A DNA stretch of 60,000 bases from Cryptomeria japonica (taxonomy: Eukaryota; Streptophyta; Pinopsida; Cupressales; Cupressaceae). This document shows positions 11,761-24,686 of this stretch, piece by piece (position 1 is the first letter of the stretch; each line of letters opens with the position of its first letter). A program made the position numbers and the translations under genes. The stretch is taken from the NCBI RefSeq assembly GCF_030272615.1, contig NC_081414.1, positions 233,108,733 to 233,168,732 on the forward strand. Reading direction: 5' to 3'. The notes below the pieces were generated by a model. The model had not been told where the DNA came from. It worked only from the letters and a program-made list of their open reading frames with translations, and ran no database searches.

Positions 11761-13204
11761 TGATAACTCAATGATGAATGGATAGTACCAAACTAGTACT
11801 AAGAGGGGGGGGTGAATCAGTACAGGCAAAAACACATTCCTAAAACTAGTTTGTTAGCAGACACTATGCTTTGGCAGACAAACAGTAACACTGGTCTTAA
11901 ATAGAGTACAACTGGTAAAACCCAGAATAACTGAGACAAGCATAAACCGATTGACACTTATCTTTTCATACAATCTAATACTTCATTTCCATTTCACCCT
12001 AGTGCATGAACATGTAATCTATCATCAAAATATATAAATAGCTAGATCAACATGATTTACCTTTATACACAAATCACTTAAACCATCACATGAATAACAC
12101 CACACATGACATAGATTTTTTCACGTTGAAACCCAATTGGGAAAAACCACGGTGGGGATGAATACCCACAAGCTATTTTTGAACTCTTTAGAAGTCTGCT
12201 CTGTTAGGAGCCTTGTCCAGTTAAAGACTGATATAATAGGTTCTGTTAGGAACCGATCTTGTTAGGGATCACCCGATTAAGGGATGGCTAGAATACCCGG
12301 TTAAGGGTTAAACCCTATTAAAGGTTACCTTGCTAGAGGATTTCAAGAACTCAATGGTTTTGAGTCACCTTGTTAAAGGATTTACAGTAAGCTAGTTAAA
12401 GCTACCCTATTAAGGGATTTCCCAACTGTTGAAGTGGTTAGAGATCAACAGGTATTACAATGATCTGGTAATAGCACTCAATGCCAACACAGATCCATTT
12501 TAGCTCCTCTTCACCTTCTGCACTTACACTCTATAGGTATCACTTCTCTCCTCTGGTCTGGCAAGAATCACGTATCTCTTCACTTGGATACACTCACACA
12601 ACTTTTTCCAACAACCTTAGTTAGAAACACAACATCGACCTTATAGGAAACAGATAGGTCGGTAGCATAAACCCTAAACCCTAAACCTGTTAGGTTAAGC
12701 AATTCAAACGGTTCAATCCTGACCGTTGAGCACATTGAATTAAATGCAACAGTCTTGAATTGATCTCAAGATGTTCTCCATCGTTCATTTTCCATCGCCT
12801 TCATGGTGGCTGATAACCCGTCACGTGTTTTCACCGTTTACAGACTTCGCACATTCTCGAGGTAGATAGGAACACTCTCCTTCATGCAAGATCATTCACA
12901 TGCACAAGGCTAATGTGGAAACACGATCTGTTCTTCGTTACAATGCTAACTCATCACACAAAGTCACTGGTTGAGTCACACAGGCTTGAAGCACTTCAAC
13001 CAGAAACCTTGAAGTTGAGACTACCAACCGATAGTCACACAAAGCTTCCATGTACCGGTTCCCATAACCACATTCTGGTTCACCTTGAACAAACACATCG
13101 CTTCACTTTGGCACATATACCGGTTCTCACTTCTTCAACATATTGACATCAATGACAACATACAATGTCATCATGTCCTCATACCGGTCCACATAATGCC
13201 AATA
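11761..13204 (-). repeat. Copia1 5' LTR
   Basis: The 5' LTR on the minus strand (13204 to 11761) carries the same landmarks as the other copy: C-run hairpin at 11796-11823, the GTTAAGGG-like cluster, and the telo-box-like motif at 12669-12687. The outer end reads TATTGGCATT instead of TGTTGGCATT, a single transition. Confidence 0.92.
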
Positions 13205-13209
13205 ACATC

Positions 13210-14299
13210 CTCTCTTCTAATTTTTTCAACCTCGTTTTCTATTTTTTATGGTTTCTTCCTATTTTTGGGCTTCCTAGTTTTCTTTCCCATTATTATTTCT
13301 AACTGCCCACTTGTAGGTTTTTTTGTTTTCACATTTTGGCTCACTTTTATTTCATTATGTAGGTCATGTAGTTTAGCACATGTGTGAACTCCTTTGGCAT
13401 TTTTGCATCAAATAATGATGGATCTTTCCTCATCCTTTGGTGCATTCATAGAAATTCTTTTATAAGCATAAAATCATCTTTTAGCATTTCTATCTTTATT
13501 TTAGTGTCTCTATTCTAGATTCAACATTTTTGCCTCTCTAACATTGTATTTGTTATGTACCTATAACTTAATCACTTCCTTAAGGTTGAGAATTTAATTA
13601 ATAATCATTTGTGGCATAACCTCTATTCTTTCAACTTCTAGGTAGTTTGAGACTCGTTTAATTAAGCTATTTGCAAATTTATTATAGGTTTGTTTATTAA
13701 AGGAAACATCATTTTCAACTAAATCTATTTTCACATTTTAATTTATAAGTGGAATTAATATTGTGTTCCATGCTTGTGAAGACAACTTCGTGTGTATTCT
13801 CTCTCCTCACATAGAAAAGTGATCATGAATATTTAAAAACCCATCTTTTAGCCACTATTATTTTTAATCTCAATGAAAGTAAGACATATATGTTCTCTCC
13901 TCATACTACAAGATGGTATTGGATATCAAAAGTTCTTGATTTTTTCCTATAGTGGGCCTACCTTTGATTTCAACCCAAACCCTCATTTTATAATAGGATA
14001 TATAAATTTGGGAGAAAATTAAAAAACTCTCATATTGGAGGAACATTTTTTATTATCACCTAAGCTTGCAAGAACTTTATACCTTGCAAAGTGAAGGAGG
14101 AGAGTGATTCAACCTGTTGCACAAATTCATTAGGCATAGAACCTCATTTGATAGAACTAGGCCTCTCATACCTTCAATCTTATCTTAGATAGGACCTATT
14201 GGCCATATTTGGTTGGAAAACACTAGTAAGTGGTTAGCCTCAAGAAGGAAGTCACTATATGACCTTACAAATAGGTTTGTAGGTCATGTATGATCTCTT
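13210..14299. other. T-rich non-coding host sequence
   Basis: This continues the same kind of T-rich, non-coding sequence seen left of Copia1 (before 5876), as expected if Copia1 inserted into one larger old repeat. No gene or boundary is recognised. Confidence 0.45.
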
Positions 14300-14363
14300 G
14301 TTGCACCATTAATAAATCTTAGGTAATAAAAATAGTTAGTGGCTCATCATAGGTCCTACATCT
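14300..14363 (+). repeat. Left half of an ~85-bp tandem duplication split by Copia2
   Basis: The sequence from tgcaccattaataa to ggtcctacatc matches 25509-25570 on the other side of Copia2, with a few substitutions. Before Copia2 inserted, the two copies lay in tandem. Positions 14359-14363 (catct) are the left TSD of Copia2. Confidence 0.8.
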
Positions 14364-15585
14364 TGTTGGCCATTTGGTGGAATTGATTATGTGTTGCATT
14401 GATGTTTTGTCATTGATGTCAACACTACCTATTTGGATGCTTTACCAACACCCTTCTGGTCCCGGTTAGTTGAGTGGTTTTTGGTTAACTTGGATCCGAC
14501 ATGATCTGGTTGACTCTGATATAATCTGGTGATGGAATTGGCTTGTTCATGATATTTATACTCATATTTGGTCAGTTGGTTTTGGTCTGGTGATTGGATG
14601 CTATCCTGCTTACTTAGAAGATTGGTTTCTGGTTCCGGCGAGGGTTTCACCGATAGAGATTCTGGTGGAGATCTTTGATGCATTGTATAATTGGTGTTGG
14701 TGCAACTTTTGATGGAGTTTCAGGATGTTGTTGGTGATCATGTTCGAGACTTGGTGTTTGGAGATCATTGCTGAAGCGTGTGGACCTATACTTGGTCCCA
14801 ATTGATCTAGGTTATGGACTAGCATTGATGTAACATGTGGATATGACCTATTGTTGTATTTCTGGGATGTCTTATGTGTTGGATATTATTTTTTTCGGTC
14901 TAAGGCCGACATGGTTTGTAATTATGTGATTGGTTTATTGTTGGGTAGCTAACCTGATTGTTTATGGTCGAGGGTTTGTATAAATAAGATGTAAGATCTC
15001 ATTGTAGATCATCATGGTTATTGTAAGAGGTCATGGTCAAGGAATGTAATGTGCGAATAATGTAATATCATTTAGGAAGAGGATTTTTTCAATCATTGAA
15101 GATTGAATTGGATTTGTGTAAGAGGATTTATTCCTCCGATATTGAGTTGAACCAGAATTGTACTCAGGCATAGGAGATGCTATCTTTTGTAGTTTAACAC
15201 TTCTCCAGATTGTAGTCTGGATTTGTATGTAGACAGTGAGGCTCCTTTTATGATGAGAAGTATTCTCTAGGCTGTTGGCCTTCCTATAAGTGCAGGCCCC
15301 TTCATTGTAAATTCACATACTTACTGTAGAAGTATTATCTGATTGTGGGTAGGCTTCCCACCGTGGTTTTTCCCTTTACTGGTTTTTCCACGTACAAATA
15401 TTGGTGTTGTATGGATGGTATGTATTATGTGTTTATTGTTTATACTTAATTGGACTAACTCCTATTCCGGTATTATTGTTTTGGGTTCCGGTATTAAAGT
15501 TTAAATTGCTAATGCTTCCGGTAATCTAAGACAACTGATTCACCCCCCCTCTCAGTTGTTTTCTAATTATCTGAACTATCTAACA
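14364..15585 (+). repeat. Copia2 5' LTR
   Basis: TGTTGG...TAACA, 1,222 bp, directly followed by the primer site. It holds the 'CCCACCGTGGTTTTTCCC' block and, near its end, the C-run hairpin (acaactga 15531-15538, tcagttgt 15552-15559). Confidence 0.9.
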
Positions 15586-15586
15586 T

Positions 15587-15598
15587 CGGTATCAGAGC
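15587..15598 (+). promoter_or_regulatory. Copia2 primer binding site (tRNA-iMet)
   Basis: CGGTATCAGAGC starts two bases after the LTR end; it differs from the canonical TGGTATCAGAGC at the first base. Confidence 0.88.
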
Positions 15599-15642
15599 TT
15601 TGGTCCTCTCTGTAGAAAGCTTAACCACTTGAGGAAGATCCT

Positions 15643-16790
15643 ATGGCGACTAACAGTTCAAGTTCATCCAATTCTTCTGGAGCTATCTTTCGAAGGGATA
15701 TACCGAGGCTTGAAGGAACAAATTATACAATATGGAAGATTCAGATGGAGACTCATTTGAGATGTCTTAGCAAGGAGATTTGGGAGATCACACAGAATGG
15801 TGTGACACCCTATAATCTAGGATCTGGCAATCCTCCTTCGGCTAACCTAGACAAGGATTTGAGAATGATTGTAGAGCAAGAGAAGCCCTCTTGTGTGCAC
15901 TTTCTGATCAACAAATAATGGGATTAACTGACAAATCATCTAGAAAGGCTATATGGGATAAGTTGCAGACTCTTAATGAAGGTGACCCTATAGTGAACAT
16001 TGCTAAACTTGATGGTTACTGGGTGAGATATGAAAACCAGAAGATCGAAGAAGATGAAAGGATTACTGCATTCATGGAAAGGGTAAATGAGATTGTTATG
16101 GGAATTCAATGTTGTGGTGGAACTCTAAGCGAAGATGAAATTGTTTCTAAAGTCCTAAGAGGCCTACCATCGGCTTACAAAATGAAGACTAGTACTATTA
16201 ATGAGTTGAGAATAATGGCTAATACATCTATCAATGGAGATACTTTGGTTGGGAAACTATCTGCTTTTGAGCTTGAGGAATTTGGATCTTCTGGAACTGT
16301 GAAGACTGAACCTGCTTTTCATGCATCTACATCTGCAACCAGTCAACAAGACTGGAGAGATTTATATGCAAAAGAACTAGAAGATATGAAAAGAGAAGAT
16401 GATGAGTTTGAGCAACTTGAAGCACTATTTGCTAGAAGAATACCGAAAGGACAGGTAGGAAGTAAGTACAAAAGAAAAGCACCTTTTAAATGCTTTGCAT
16501 GTAATAAGATTGGTCATTTTGCATCTAGATGTCCTGAAAGGAATTCAAGATTTGAAGAAAGAGTTAAAAGATCATTTAAACCTAACCCAGGATATCTAAA
16601 CAAGTATAGATTCAAGAAAAACAGAGACAAATCATGCTACATAGCGGATGACGAAGGCATTACTGATTTAAATGATGAACTAACAGAAGACTCTGCTAGT
16701 GGATTCGATAATAGGAAGGAATGGATATTCCTGGCTATCAAGGAAGATGATCCGACACTGGAAGAGAATGTACCTGAGGAGAAGGCACTT
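15643..16790 (+). pseudogene. Copia2 gag
   Basis: The ATG at 15643 opens a serine-rich leader, then IPRLEGTNYTIWKIQMETHL, the N-terminal signature of copia gag. A single-base frameshift near 15888 moves the frame to the one that continues with LCALSDQQIMGLTDK. The UBN2-like body follows, then a basic region and one intact zinc knuckle, CFACNKIGHFASRC, near 16490-16530. The downstream acidic segment leads without a stop into the protease. One frameshift is the only break in gag itself. Confidence 0.9.
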
Positions 16791-19729
16791 GCTACTAAAA
16801 TTCAGGATAAGGATGAATGGGTAATTGACAGTGGTTGTTCACATCATATGACTGGAGATAAAAGGAAGTTTCTGTCTTTGCAACAATTTGATGGTGGACT
16901 AGTTAGATTTGGAGATGACAAGGCATGTATGATTAAAGGAAAAGGAACTATATCATTGGATGGTAAGAACAATACTGACAATGTTTATTATGTGGAAGGT
17001 TTGAAGAATAATCTTTTGAGTGTAGGACAATTGGTAGATAAGGGATTCCACTTATAGTTCAAGGATGGAAAATGCAAAATCATTAACAGATCTAGCTTGG
17101 AGATTGCAACCGGTGCACAGACAAAAGGTAACATATTTCATTTGAACTCTGGTGAAAAGACATGTTTGATTACATAGATTGATGAGAGTTGGTTATGGCA
17201 TAAAAGGTCGTGTCATGTAAATTTTTATTGCATTGTGAAGATCAGTTCAACTAAGGTTGTTAGAGATATACCTAAGATTATGAAGCCCTATAATCTGGTA
17301 TGTAAAGAATGTCAAATGGGTAAACAAGTTAGAACCTCTTTTAGGAGTATACAAGATAAATCAAATAATGTTCTTGATCTTATTCATACTAATTTGTGTG
17401 GCCCTACTAGAGGTAAATGTTTTCATGGTGATAGATATTTCATGCTAATCATTGATGATTATTCTATGATGATGTAGGTTACTTTTTTGAGAGAAAAATC
17501 TGAAGCATTTGAAAAGTTTAAAATCTTTAAGGCTAAAGTGGAAACTAAGACAAGATTGAAGATTAAATGTTTGAGATAAGAACATGGTGGAGAATTCACA
17601 TCTGATGAGTTTAATAACTATTGTGACAAGCATGGTATAAGAAGACAAATTTTTGCTCCCCCGACACCTCAGCAAAATGGAGTTGTGGAAAGGAAAAACA
17701 AAAATATCTTGGATGTTGCTAGAACAATAATGATGGAAGCAAGTCTACCTCATATCTACTGGAGAGAAGTAATGAGTGCAGCGGTTTACACATTCAACAT
17801 AGTACATATCAAAGGATAAACCGGTAAGACACCTTATGAATTATGGTTTGGCAATACACCTACAGTTAAGTATTTCAGAAATTTTGGTAGTAAATTATAT
17901 ATCAGGAAAGATGATACTATTGGGAAATTTGATCCTAGAAGTGATGAAGGCATATTTCTTAGTTATTCTAATGAAAGCAAATCATATAGATGTTATAACA
18001 AGAGATTGTAGAGAATTGTGGAGAGTGATAATGTTAAAGTAGATGAGCTAAGCAAAAGTCAAATAAGAATTTATGAGAAGGAACCGGCAGTGGAAATTAT
18101 TATATCTGAATTGGTTGCACCTTTACTAGAACAAAGAATTGAACCAGTTACTCCGGCAACATCAGAGAATTCTACAGTAACTAAAGAATAGGGAAGAGGA
18201 ACAGAGAATCAGAAGACTCCTAGGTATGTAAGATTGAATCATTCTAAAGATCAAATCATTGGGGATAAGAGCAATGGAGTGATGACAAGAAGAAGACTGG
18301 CAACTAATGAGGTATGTTTAATTTCACAAGTTGAACCGGTATCAATAATTAAGGCATGTAAAGATGAATTTTCATTAAAAGATATGGAAGAAGAATTAGA
18401 TCATATTGAGAAAAATAACACATGGACTTTGGTTCCCCGGCCTAAAAATAAAAATGTTATTGGATCTAAATGGGTTTTTAGGAATAAATTGAATGAGGAT
18501 GGTCAAGTTATAAGGAATAAGGCTAGATTGGTTTGTAAAGGATATTCTCAGAAGGAAGGAATTGATTGGTTTATATTGAGCAACCTAATGGTTTTTCACT
18601 ATCAGATGATACTGATATGGTTTGCAGGTTAAGGAAAGCTTTATATGGATTGAAACAAGCACCTAGAGCTTGGTATGAAAGGTTGGATAAATATCTTTTG
18701 AAGCTTGGTTTTACTAAGGTCAGTGATGATAGTAATTTATATTATAAAATCACTAATGATGATATACTAATTGTTGAAGTATTTGTTGATGACATTATTT
18801 TTGGAGGTGAAGATAAATTATGCATAGAATTTTCTAAGAACATGGAGAAAGAATTTGAGATGTCTATGATTGATGAGATGGTCTTAGGTTTGCAGATTAC
18901 TCAAATTGAAAAAGGTATTTTTATCTGTCAAACTAAATATGCTAAGGAATTGTTGAAGAAATTTGGTATGGGAGATTCTAAACCGATAAGTACACCTATG
19001 GTTACAAGTGAGAAATTGACAAGGAAAGATGTTTCTACACCGATAAATCCTACAAGATATAAATATATGATTGGAGGTCTACTTTATTTCACTCAAACTA
19101 GGCCTGACATTATGAATGGTGTTTGTATTGTTTCAAGATTTTAGAGTGATCCTAGACAAAATTATGGGATGACAGTGAAAAGGATTTTTAGATACTTGCA
19201 AGGTACATTAGAATATGGTCTGTGGTACCCTAAGGATGATAACTTTAGTTTATGTGCATATATAGATGTTGATTAGGCTGGAGCTGTTGATGACCAGAAA
19301 AGTACTTCCGATGGAGCTTTCTTTCTTGGAAATAAGTTGGTTTCATGGATCAACAAGAAACAGTCATGTACTTATTTATCTACTGCTAAAGCTGAGTATG
19401 TTGTTGCTGCTACTAATTGTACAGAAGTTTTATGGATGAATAAAATGTTGAAGGATATAAAGTTGGATTGTGATGCACCGGTAGTTATTCATTGCGATAA
19501 CTCTACTGCTATTGATATATCAAAGAATTGGATATTTCATTATAAGACAAAACACATATCTATCAAGTATAAATTTTTGAAGGAGAAGGTGGAAGCAAAT
19601 GAAGTTAAACTGGTTTATGTGAACACTAAAGAACAAATTGCAGATATTTTCACTAAACCTTTATCCAAGGAATCATTTGAGTACCTAAGAGACAGATTGG
19701 AGGTTTTTGCCCCTCTGATAGAGACTTGA
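16791..19729 (+). pseudogene. Copia2 pol: protease, integrase, RT (deleted), RNase H
   Basis: The protease site WVIDSGCSHHMTG is at about 16818-16856. A TAG follows HL at 17057. The GAG-pre-integrase and integrase follow (DLIHTNLCGP, IIDDYSMMM, GGEFTSDEFNNYC, PQQNGVVERKNK), broken by stops near 17477, 17578, 17818, 18010 and 18190. The RT begins MEEELDHIEKNNTWTLVPRP. After GYSQKEGID it jumps straight to IEQPNGFSLSDDTDM: compared with Copia1 about 45 codons are missing, including the block with the first catalytic Asp. FVDDIIFGG remains. RNase H ends with ADIFTKPLSKESF at 19729. The enzyme could not work even if the stops were read through. Confidence 0.92.
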
Positions 19730-19807
19730 TTGATATGGTTTGGCATCAGTCCGACATGTATTATTAGAGATACTATTCATTTCAGCACTGATGTGGGATG
19801 CTACTAC

Positions 19808-20016
19808 TCAGGGGGAGTAGTCAGCTTTGAGATTCAAAGGCTTATATTCCTATTTTGATATTTTTGTCAGGATTTCTGGCATTGATGTCAAACGGGGAGA
19901 GATAGTGATGTGAAAAAGAAATTCACAACTTTATAGAGATATTATTCAAAGGGGGAGAGTTATTAATATTCAAAGCTATATACATGAGATTGTTGGTTGT
20001 CTTCCACAAGGGGAGA
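19808..20016 (+). promoter_or_regulatory. Copia2 multiple polypurine tracts
   Basis: G-rich tracts lie at 19809-19817 (cagggggag), 19891-19900 (aacggggaga), 19948-19957 (aaagggggag) and 20007-20015 (aaggggaga) between the end of pol and the 3' LTR. This is the multiple-PPT arrangement of Sireviruses. The tract at 19948 and the TGTTGG at 19991 are separated by about 31 bp, where other elements here have them directly joined; this may be a small insertion. Confidence 0.75.
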
Positions 20017-21078
20017 CTTGTTTGGCATTTCTTGGTACTTAGATTTTTTTCAAATCTAGTGTTGCATCTGGTGATGGAATTGTCTTGTTTATGATACTTA
20101 TACTCATATTTGGTCATTTGGTTTTGGTCTGGTGATTGGATGCTATCCTACTTACTTACAAGATTGGTTACTTGTTCCGGCAAGGTTTTCACCGACAAAG
20201 CTTTTGGTGGAGATCTTTGATGCATTGCATAATTGGTGTTGGTGCAGCTTCTGATGGAGTTTCAAGATGTTGTTGGTGATCATGTTCGAGACTTGGCATT
20301 TGGAGATTATTGTTGAAGCATGTGGACCTATAATTGGTCCCGGTTGATCTAGGTTATAGACCAAGATTGATGTAACATGTGGATACGACCTATTGTTGTA
20401 TTTTTGGGATGTCTTATGTGTTAGATATTATTTATTTCGATCGAAGGCCGATATGGTTTGTAATTATGTAATTGGTTTATTGTCTGGTAGCTGACCTGAT
20501 TGTTTATGGTCAAAGGTTTGTATAAATAAGATGTAAGATCTCATTGTAGATCATCATGGTTATTGTAAGAGGTCGTGGTCAATGAATGTAATGTGCGAAT
20601 AATGTAATATCATTCATGCAGAGGAGTTGGTTGATCGTTGGAGATCGAATTGGGTTTGTGTAAGAGGATTTAGTCCTCCAATATTGAGATTAACCAGAGT
20701 TGTACTTAGGCATAGGAGATGCTATCTTTTGTAGTTCAACACTTCTATGAATTGTAGTCTCAATTTGTATGTAGTCATGAGGCTCCTTTTGTGATGACAA
20801 GTGTTCTCTAGGTTGTTGGCCTTCCTGCAAGTGCAGGCCCCTTCATTGTAAATTCACATACTTACTGCAGAAGTATTATCTGACTATGGGTAGGCTTCCC
20901 ACCATGGTTTTTCCCTTTATTAGGTTTTCCATGTACAAATCTTGGTGTTGTGTGGATGATATTTATTGTGTGTTTATTGTTTATACTTAATTGGATTAAC
21001 TGCTATTCCGGTATTATTGTTTTGGGTTCCGGTATTAAAGTTTAAATTGCTAATGCTTTCAGTAATCTAAGACAACTC
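19991..21078 (+). repeat. Copia2 3' LTR, first part
   Basis: Clear alignment with the 5' LTR runs from 20067 (tctggtgatgg, matching 14525) to 21078. The 5' boundary is provisional: TGTTGG at 19991 is the best candidate, but the first ~75 bp do not align well with the first 161 bp of the other LTR, so this end appears to be deleted or replaced. It carries the palindrome CCTGCAAGTGCAGG at 20824-20837. Confidence 0.75.
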
Positions 21079-21818
21079 TGTAATAACCCACCATATTTAA
21101 CCCAACAAAATTTGACCATTCTCTTTTCTTATTTTTTTCTTTTACTAATCTAACACTCAGTAAGGAATTGAAACAAATTGATCTAATTCTCATCAAGGAA
21201 TTGAAACAAGATTGATCTAATATAATTCGCAGCAAGAATAAGATGCATGATTCAAAATAAAATAAAACTAAATTAAAAGAACCTGGATACTTGCAATTGG
21301 TGTGGAATCCCCTATGAATCCTTCAATTAGCCTCCCTTGATCCTTCAAGCTTGAAAAAATTTTTCCTCCAAAGCAATCTTAGCTATTCTCCAAAATGAAA
21401 TATGACTACCAAAACAATTACTTGAGAGAAGAATTTCTTCATGGAATAACCAACTCCCATTTTTGAAAACTTGCATATCATTTATAAGAAAAATCCCTCT
21501 ATTCCACTATCTAGAAATTTTATTTAAAAAAGAGATTATTTTCCAATATTGGACTCAAGCAAATTGATTAAACTTAGTAGGGGAGTTACATGCAAGGAGG
21601 TGGAGATTCATCTAGAAGCTTCTTATTCTTCCTACAACATGTGCCCAAATTGGGAGTGAAAAATAAATAAATAAATAAAAATAATTATATTCTCCAAGTG
21701 TGTGTGTGTGTGTTTATTATTATTCTTTTATAACAATTATTCAATCATTTTAAATAGCTTAACCAAAATATAATAGAATTGCATTTAAATCAAAAAGTGA
21801 TAAAGGAGGGTTGTGATA
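21079..21818 (-). repeat. Gypsy F 3' LTR
   Basis: The 740-bp LTR matches 24689-25424 closely. It includes a (TG)n microsatellite near 21700, longer in the other copy. Its start on the minus strand reads TATCACAACC, a TG-to-TA change. Confidence 0.93.
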
Positions 21819-21832
21819 TCCTCCCCCCCTTA
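21819..21832 (-). promoter_or_regulatory. Gypsy F polypurine tract
   Basis: The minus strand reads AAGGGGGGGAGGA directly before the 3' LTR. Confidence 0.85.
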
Positions 21833-21869
21833 ATTTGTGCATTGTCCTGATGCACTTATTGAACACATC

Positions 21870-24539
21870 CAAAAGAGTCTATAGTTCATGATTAAAACAA
21901 AAAAGGAACAACTGCTGCATTTCCTTAGTTTTCCTTTCCATCTCCTTCAACATATCTAGTCCAATAATTATTCTATCTTCAAGACTATCCCAACTCAAAA
22001 GTGTTCGACATGGTCTACCATACAATGCTTCGAAAGGTGCCATTCCCAAATATGTTTGATATGTATTATTGTAAGAAAATTCTACTAGAGGTAGGTACTC
22101 TTCCCATTTCCTCTATTGGTCCATGCAGTATATGCGAAGTAGGTCTTCCATAATTTGATTTGTCCTTTCTGTCTGACCGTCAGTTTCAAGATGGTGTGCG
22201 GTGCTAAAATTTAGTTGAGTTCCCAGAGCTGCTTGAAGAGTGGTCCAAAACCTTGAAGTGAATCTAGCATCTCTATCTGATATGATTTTCTCTGGTATTC
22301 CTTGCAATCTAAATATTTCCTTAACAAAGCGCCTAGCCAAGGTAGGTGCATCATCCATCAGATTCCCTGGTATAAAGTGTGCCACCTTAGTGAGTTTGTC
22401 AATTACCACCATTATTGTATCATGCCTAAAAGGTGACATGGGTAACCCTTGCACAAAAATCCATGCTAATGACTTGCCACTTGTGTTGAGGTACATCATG
22501 TAACTATAACAATCTAGCTGAATGTCTATGTTCTGCCTTTACTCTTTGACACTCCAAACATTTAGCCACATACTTGACAATGTCATTCTTCATCCCTTGC
22601 CAGAAGTATAACTTCTTTAGATCTGCATAAAGTTTGTTAACTCCTAGGTGCCCTAAATAAGGGGCATTGTGAGCCTCCGACAAGACTACTTCCCTTAAGT
22701 CACCTGAATTAGGAATATAGATTCTATTATTGAATCTGAGCAATCCATCTTCGTCTAGTGTATATCCTTCAATCTTAGGATTGGTTGGATCGTGTTCTAA
22801 TGTCAATTTGACTTTCTCATGCCTTGGGTCATGTTCCTACTCATCCATCACTTCCCCTTTGAAAGAATTTTTGAAAGTTGTTATAGTCATCAAGTGTCTC
22901 CTCCTACTTAAGGCATCTGCCACCCTATTTTCCTTCCCCTTAATATATTCAATTTCAAAATCATATTCACTTAGAAACTCTAACCACCTTCTTTGTCTGG
23001 CATTTAAGTGGGGTTGGGTAAAGATGTACTTTAGTCCTTGTTTATCTGATTTTAACTCAAAGGGCTTCCCTAGTAAGAAGTGTCTCCATTTTTGTAGGGC
23101 ATGCACAATTGCTGCCAACTCTAAGTCATGGGGTACATAATTGACTTCATGAGTCTTTAGCTTCTTGGATTCATAAGCTATGACCCCTTCATCTTGGACA
23201 AGTACTCCTCCTAAACCTTTGATAGAAGCATCAGTTACGACTGTGAAGTGTCCATTCGGATCTGGTACCTTTAAAATGGGTGTTGAAGTTAGTTTCCCTT
23301 TCAAAATTTGGAATGCCTTATCACCTTGCACTGTCCACACAAACCTTTTGCCCTTCCTTTGCAATGAGGTGATGGGGTTTGCTATCGTAGGGAATCCTTC
23401 CACAAACCTCCTATAGTAACCTGTTAGCCCCATAAAGCTTCTTACCTCTGAAACGTTTTTAGGGATCGGCCATTCTACTATTGCCTTTATCTTATCTAAA
23501 TCAACTGCTATTCCTTCCTTTGATATTATATGCCCAAGGTAGTGAATCTTTTCCTCGAAGAAGGCACATTTTGACAATTTCCCATATAACTTATGTTCTC
23601 TCCTCATTCCTAGAGTAAATCAATATGTCATCCAGAAATACCAACACAAATTTATCCAAGTAGTCATGGAGTACACTATTCATTAGGTTCATAAATGTAG
23701 TTGGGGTGTTGGTTACACCAAAAGGAACTACTTTGAATTTTTAATGCCCATATCTAGTCCTGAAAGCTGTTTTCGGAATGTCTTCCTCCTTGATTCTGAG
23801 TTGATGGCACTCTGACCAGAGGTCTATCTTTGAGAAAACTACTTCTCCTTTCATTTGGTCAAAAAGATCCTCTATGCGAGGTAAGGGATACCTATTCTTT
23901 ATGGTGACTTTGTTCAACATCCTATAGTTGATGCATAGCCTTAAGGTTCCATCCTTCTTCTTAACAAACAAAACTGGTGCTCCCCATGGTGATACACTTG
24001 GCCTTATTAATCCCTAAGCTAAGAGTTCCTCTAATTACATTTTGAGCTCTTGCAATTCAGTTGTGTTCATTCGGTAAGGTGTCCTTGATACTGGTTCAGC
24101 TCCTGGTAGTACTTTGATAGAAAAGTCAAACTTCCTTTTAGGGGGTAAGCCGGGTAATTCTTCTGGAAAAACATCCTTGAATTCATTTAAGAAAGGGGGT
24201 ATTTTCAAAGGTTGGGGTATTCTCCTCTTTTCCTTCATCAATTTCAACCATATAGATTAGGCCTCCTCTTCTTCTTTCCTTCTTTAATTGCATGGCTGAT
24301 ATGGTTTCTATATAAATGGGTTTAAAATTTCCTTGGATTTTGACCTTTTCCCCCCCATCATCCAAACATTCAACAAATTTGTTATAGCAATCTACATTAG
24401 CTTGATGGTTTGTTAACCAACTCATTCCAAAAATTACATCACATAATCTTAGGGGTGCCACATAGAGATCCACCCTTGTTTCAAACTCAGGAAATTGAAC
24501 CCTTGCCCTCAGCAAACACTTAGTTACTTCCCTAGCCAT
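21870..24539 (-). pseudogene. Gypsy F pol: protease-like region, RT, RNase H, integrase
   Basis: From 24539 downward: a retropepsin-like C-terminal part (CDVIFGMSWLTNHQANVDC); a linker with FKDVFPEELPGLPPKR; the RT with [20 protein letters not shown] and, in another frame near 23640, the catalytic FLDDIL; RNase H with VTDASIKGLGGVLVQ; the integrase zinc region (HLGVNKLYADLKKLYFW...CLECQRVKAEH); and the core with DKLTKVAHFIP and SDRDARFTSRFW. A stop at 22113 is followed in frame by EFSYNNTYQTYLGMAPFEALYG. Coding ends near 21870 without the integrase C-terminal domain. Several frameshifts and stops break the frame. The protease catalytic Asp region itself is not visible. Confidence 0.92.
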
Positions 24540-24674
24540 TCTAGGGTTTTACCTAAAAGTTAAATTATGTAGTTAGTTCTTGATTTAGGATTTTAAATTT
24601 TAATTTCTACCATTGCAAAACATTCCCTTAGTTGTATAAATTGAATTGAGCACAAGGCCTAGATTTGAACCTTT

Positions 24675-24686
24675 GCTCTGATACCA
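24675..24686 (-). promoter_or_regulatory. Gypsy F primer binding site (tRNA-iMet)
   Basis: TGGTATCAGAGC on the minus strand, two bases inside the 5' LTR. Confidence 0.92.

Larger units (their letters stand above)
5881..13204 (-). mobile_element. Copia1: complete Sirevirus-like Ty1/copia LTR retrotransposon (decayed)
   Basis: The element lies between two LTRs (5881-7340 and 11761-13204) that both begin TGTTGG or TATTGG and end TTATCA when read on the minus strand. Flanking 5-bp repeats are gcatc (5876-5880) and acatc (13205-13209), a TSD with one mismatch. A tRNA-iMet primer site follows the 5' LTR, and several G-rich polypurine tracts precede the 3' LTR. Domain order is gag, protease, integrase, RT, RNase H, which defines copia. 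The repeated polypurine tracts and TGTTGG ends are features described for Sireviruses. Coding regions carry stops and the two LTRs have diverged visibly, so it is an old inactive copy. Confidence 0.93.
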
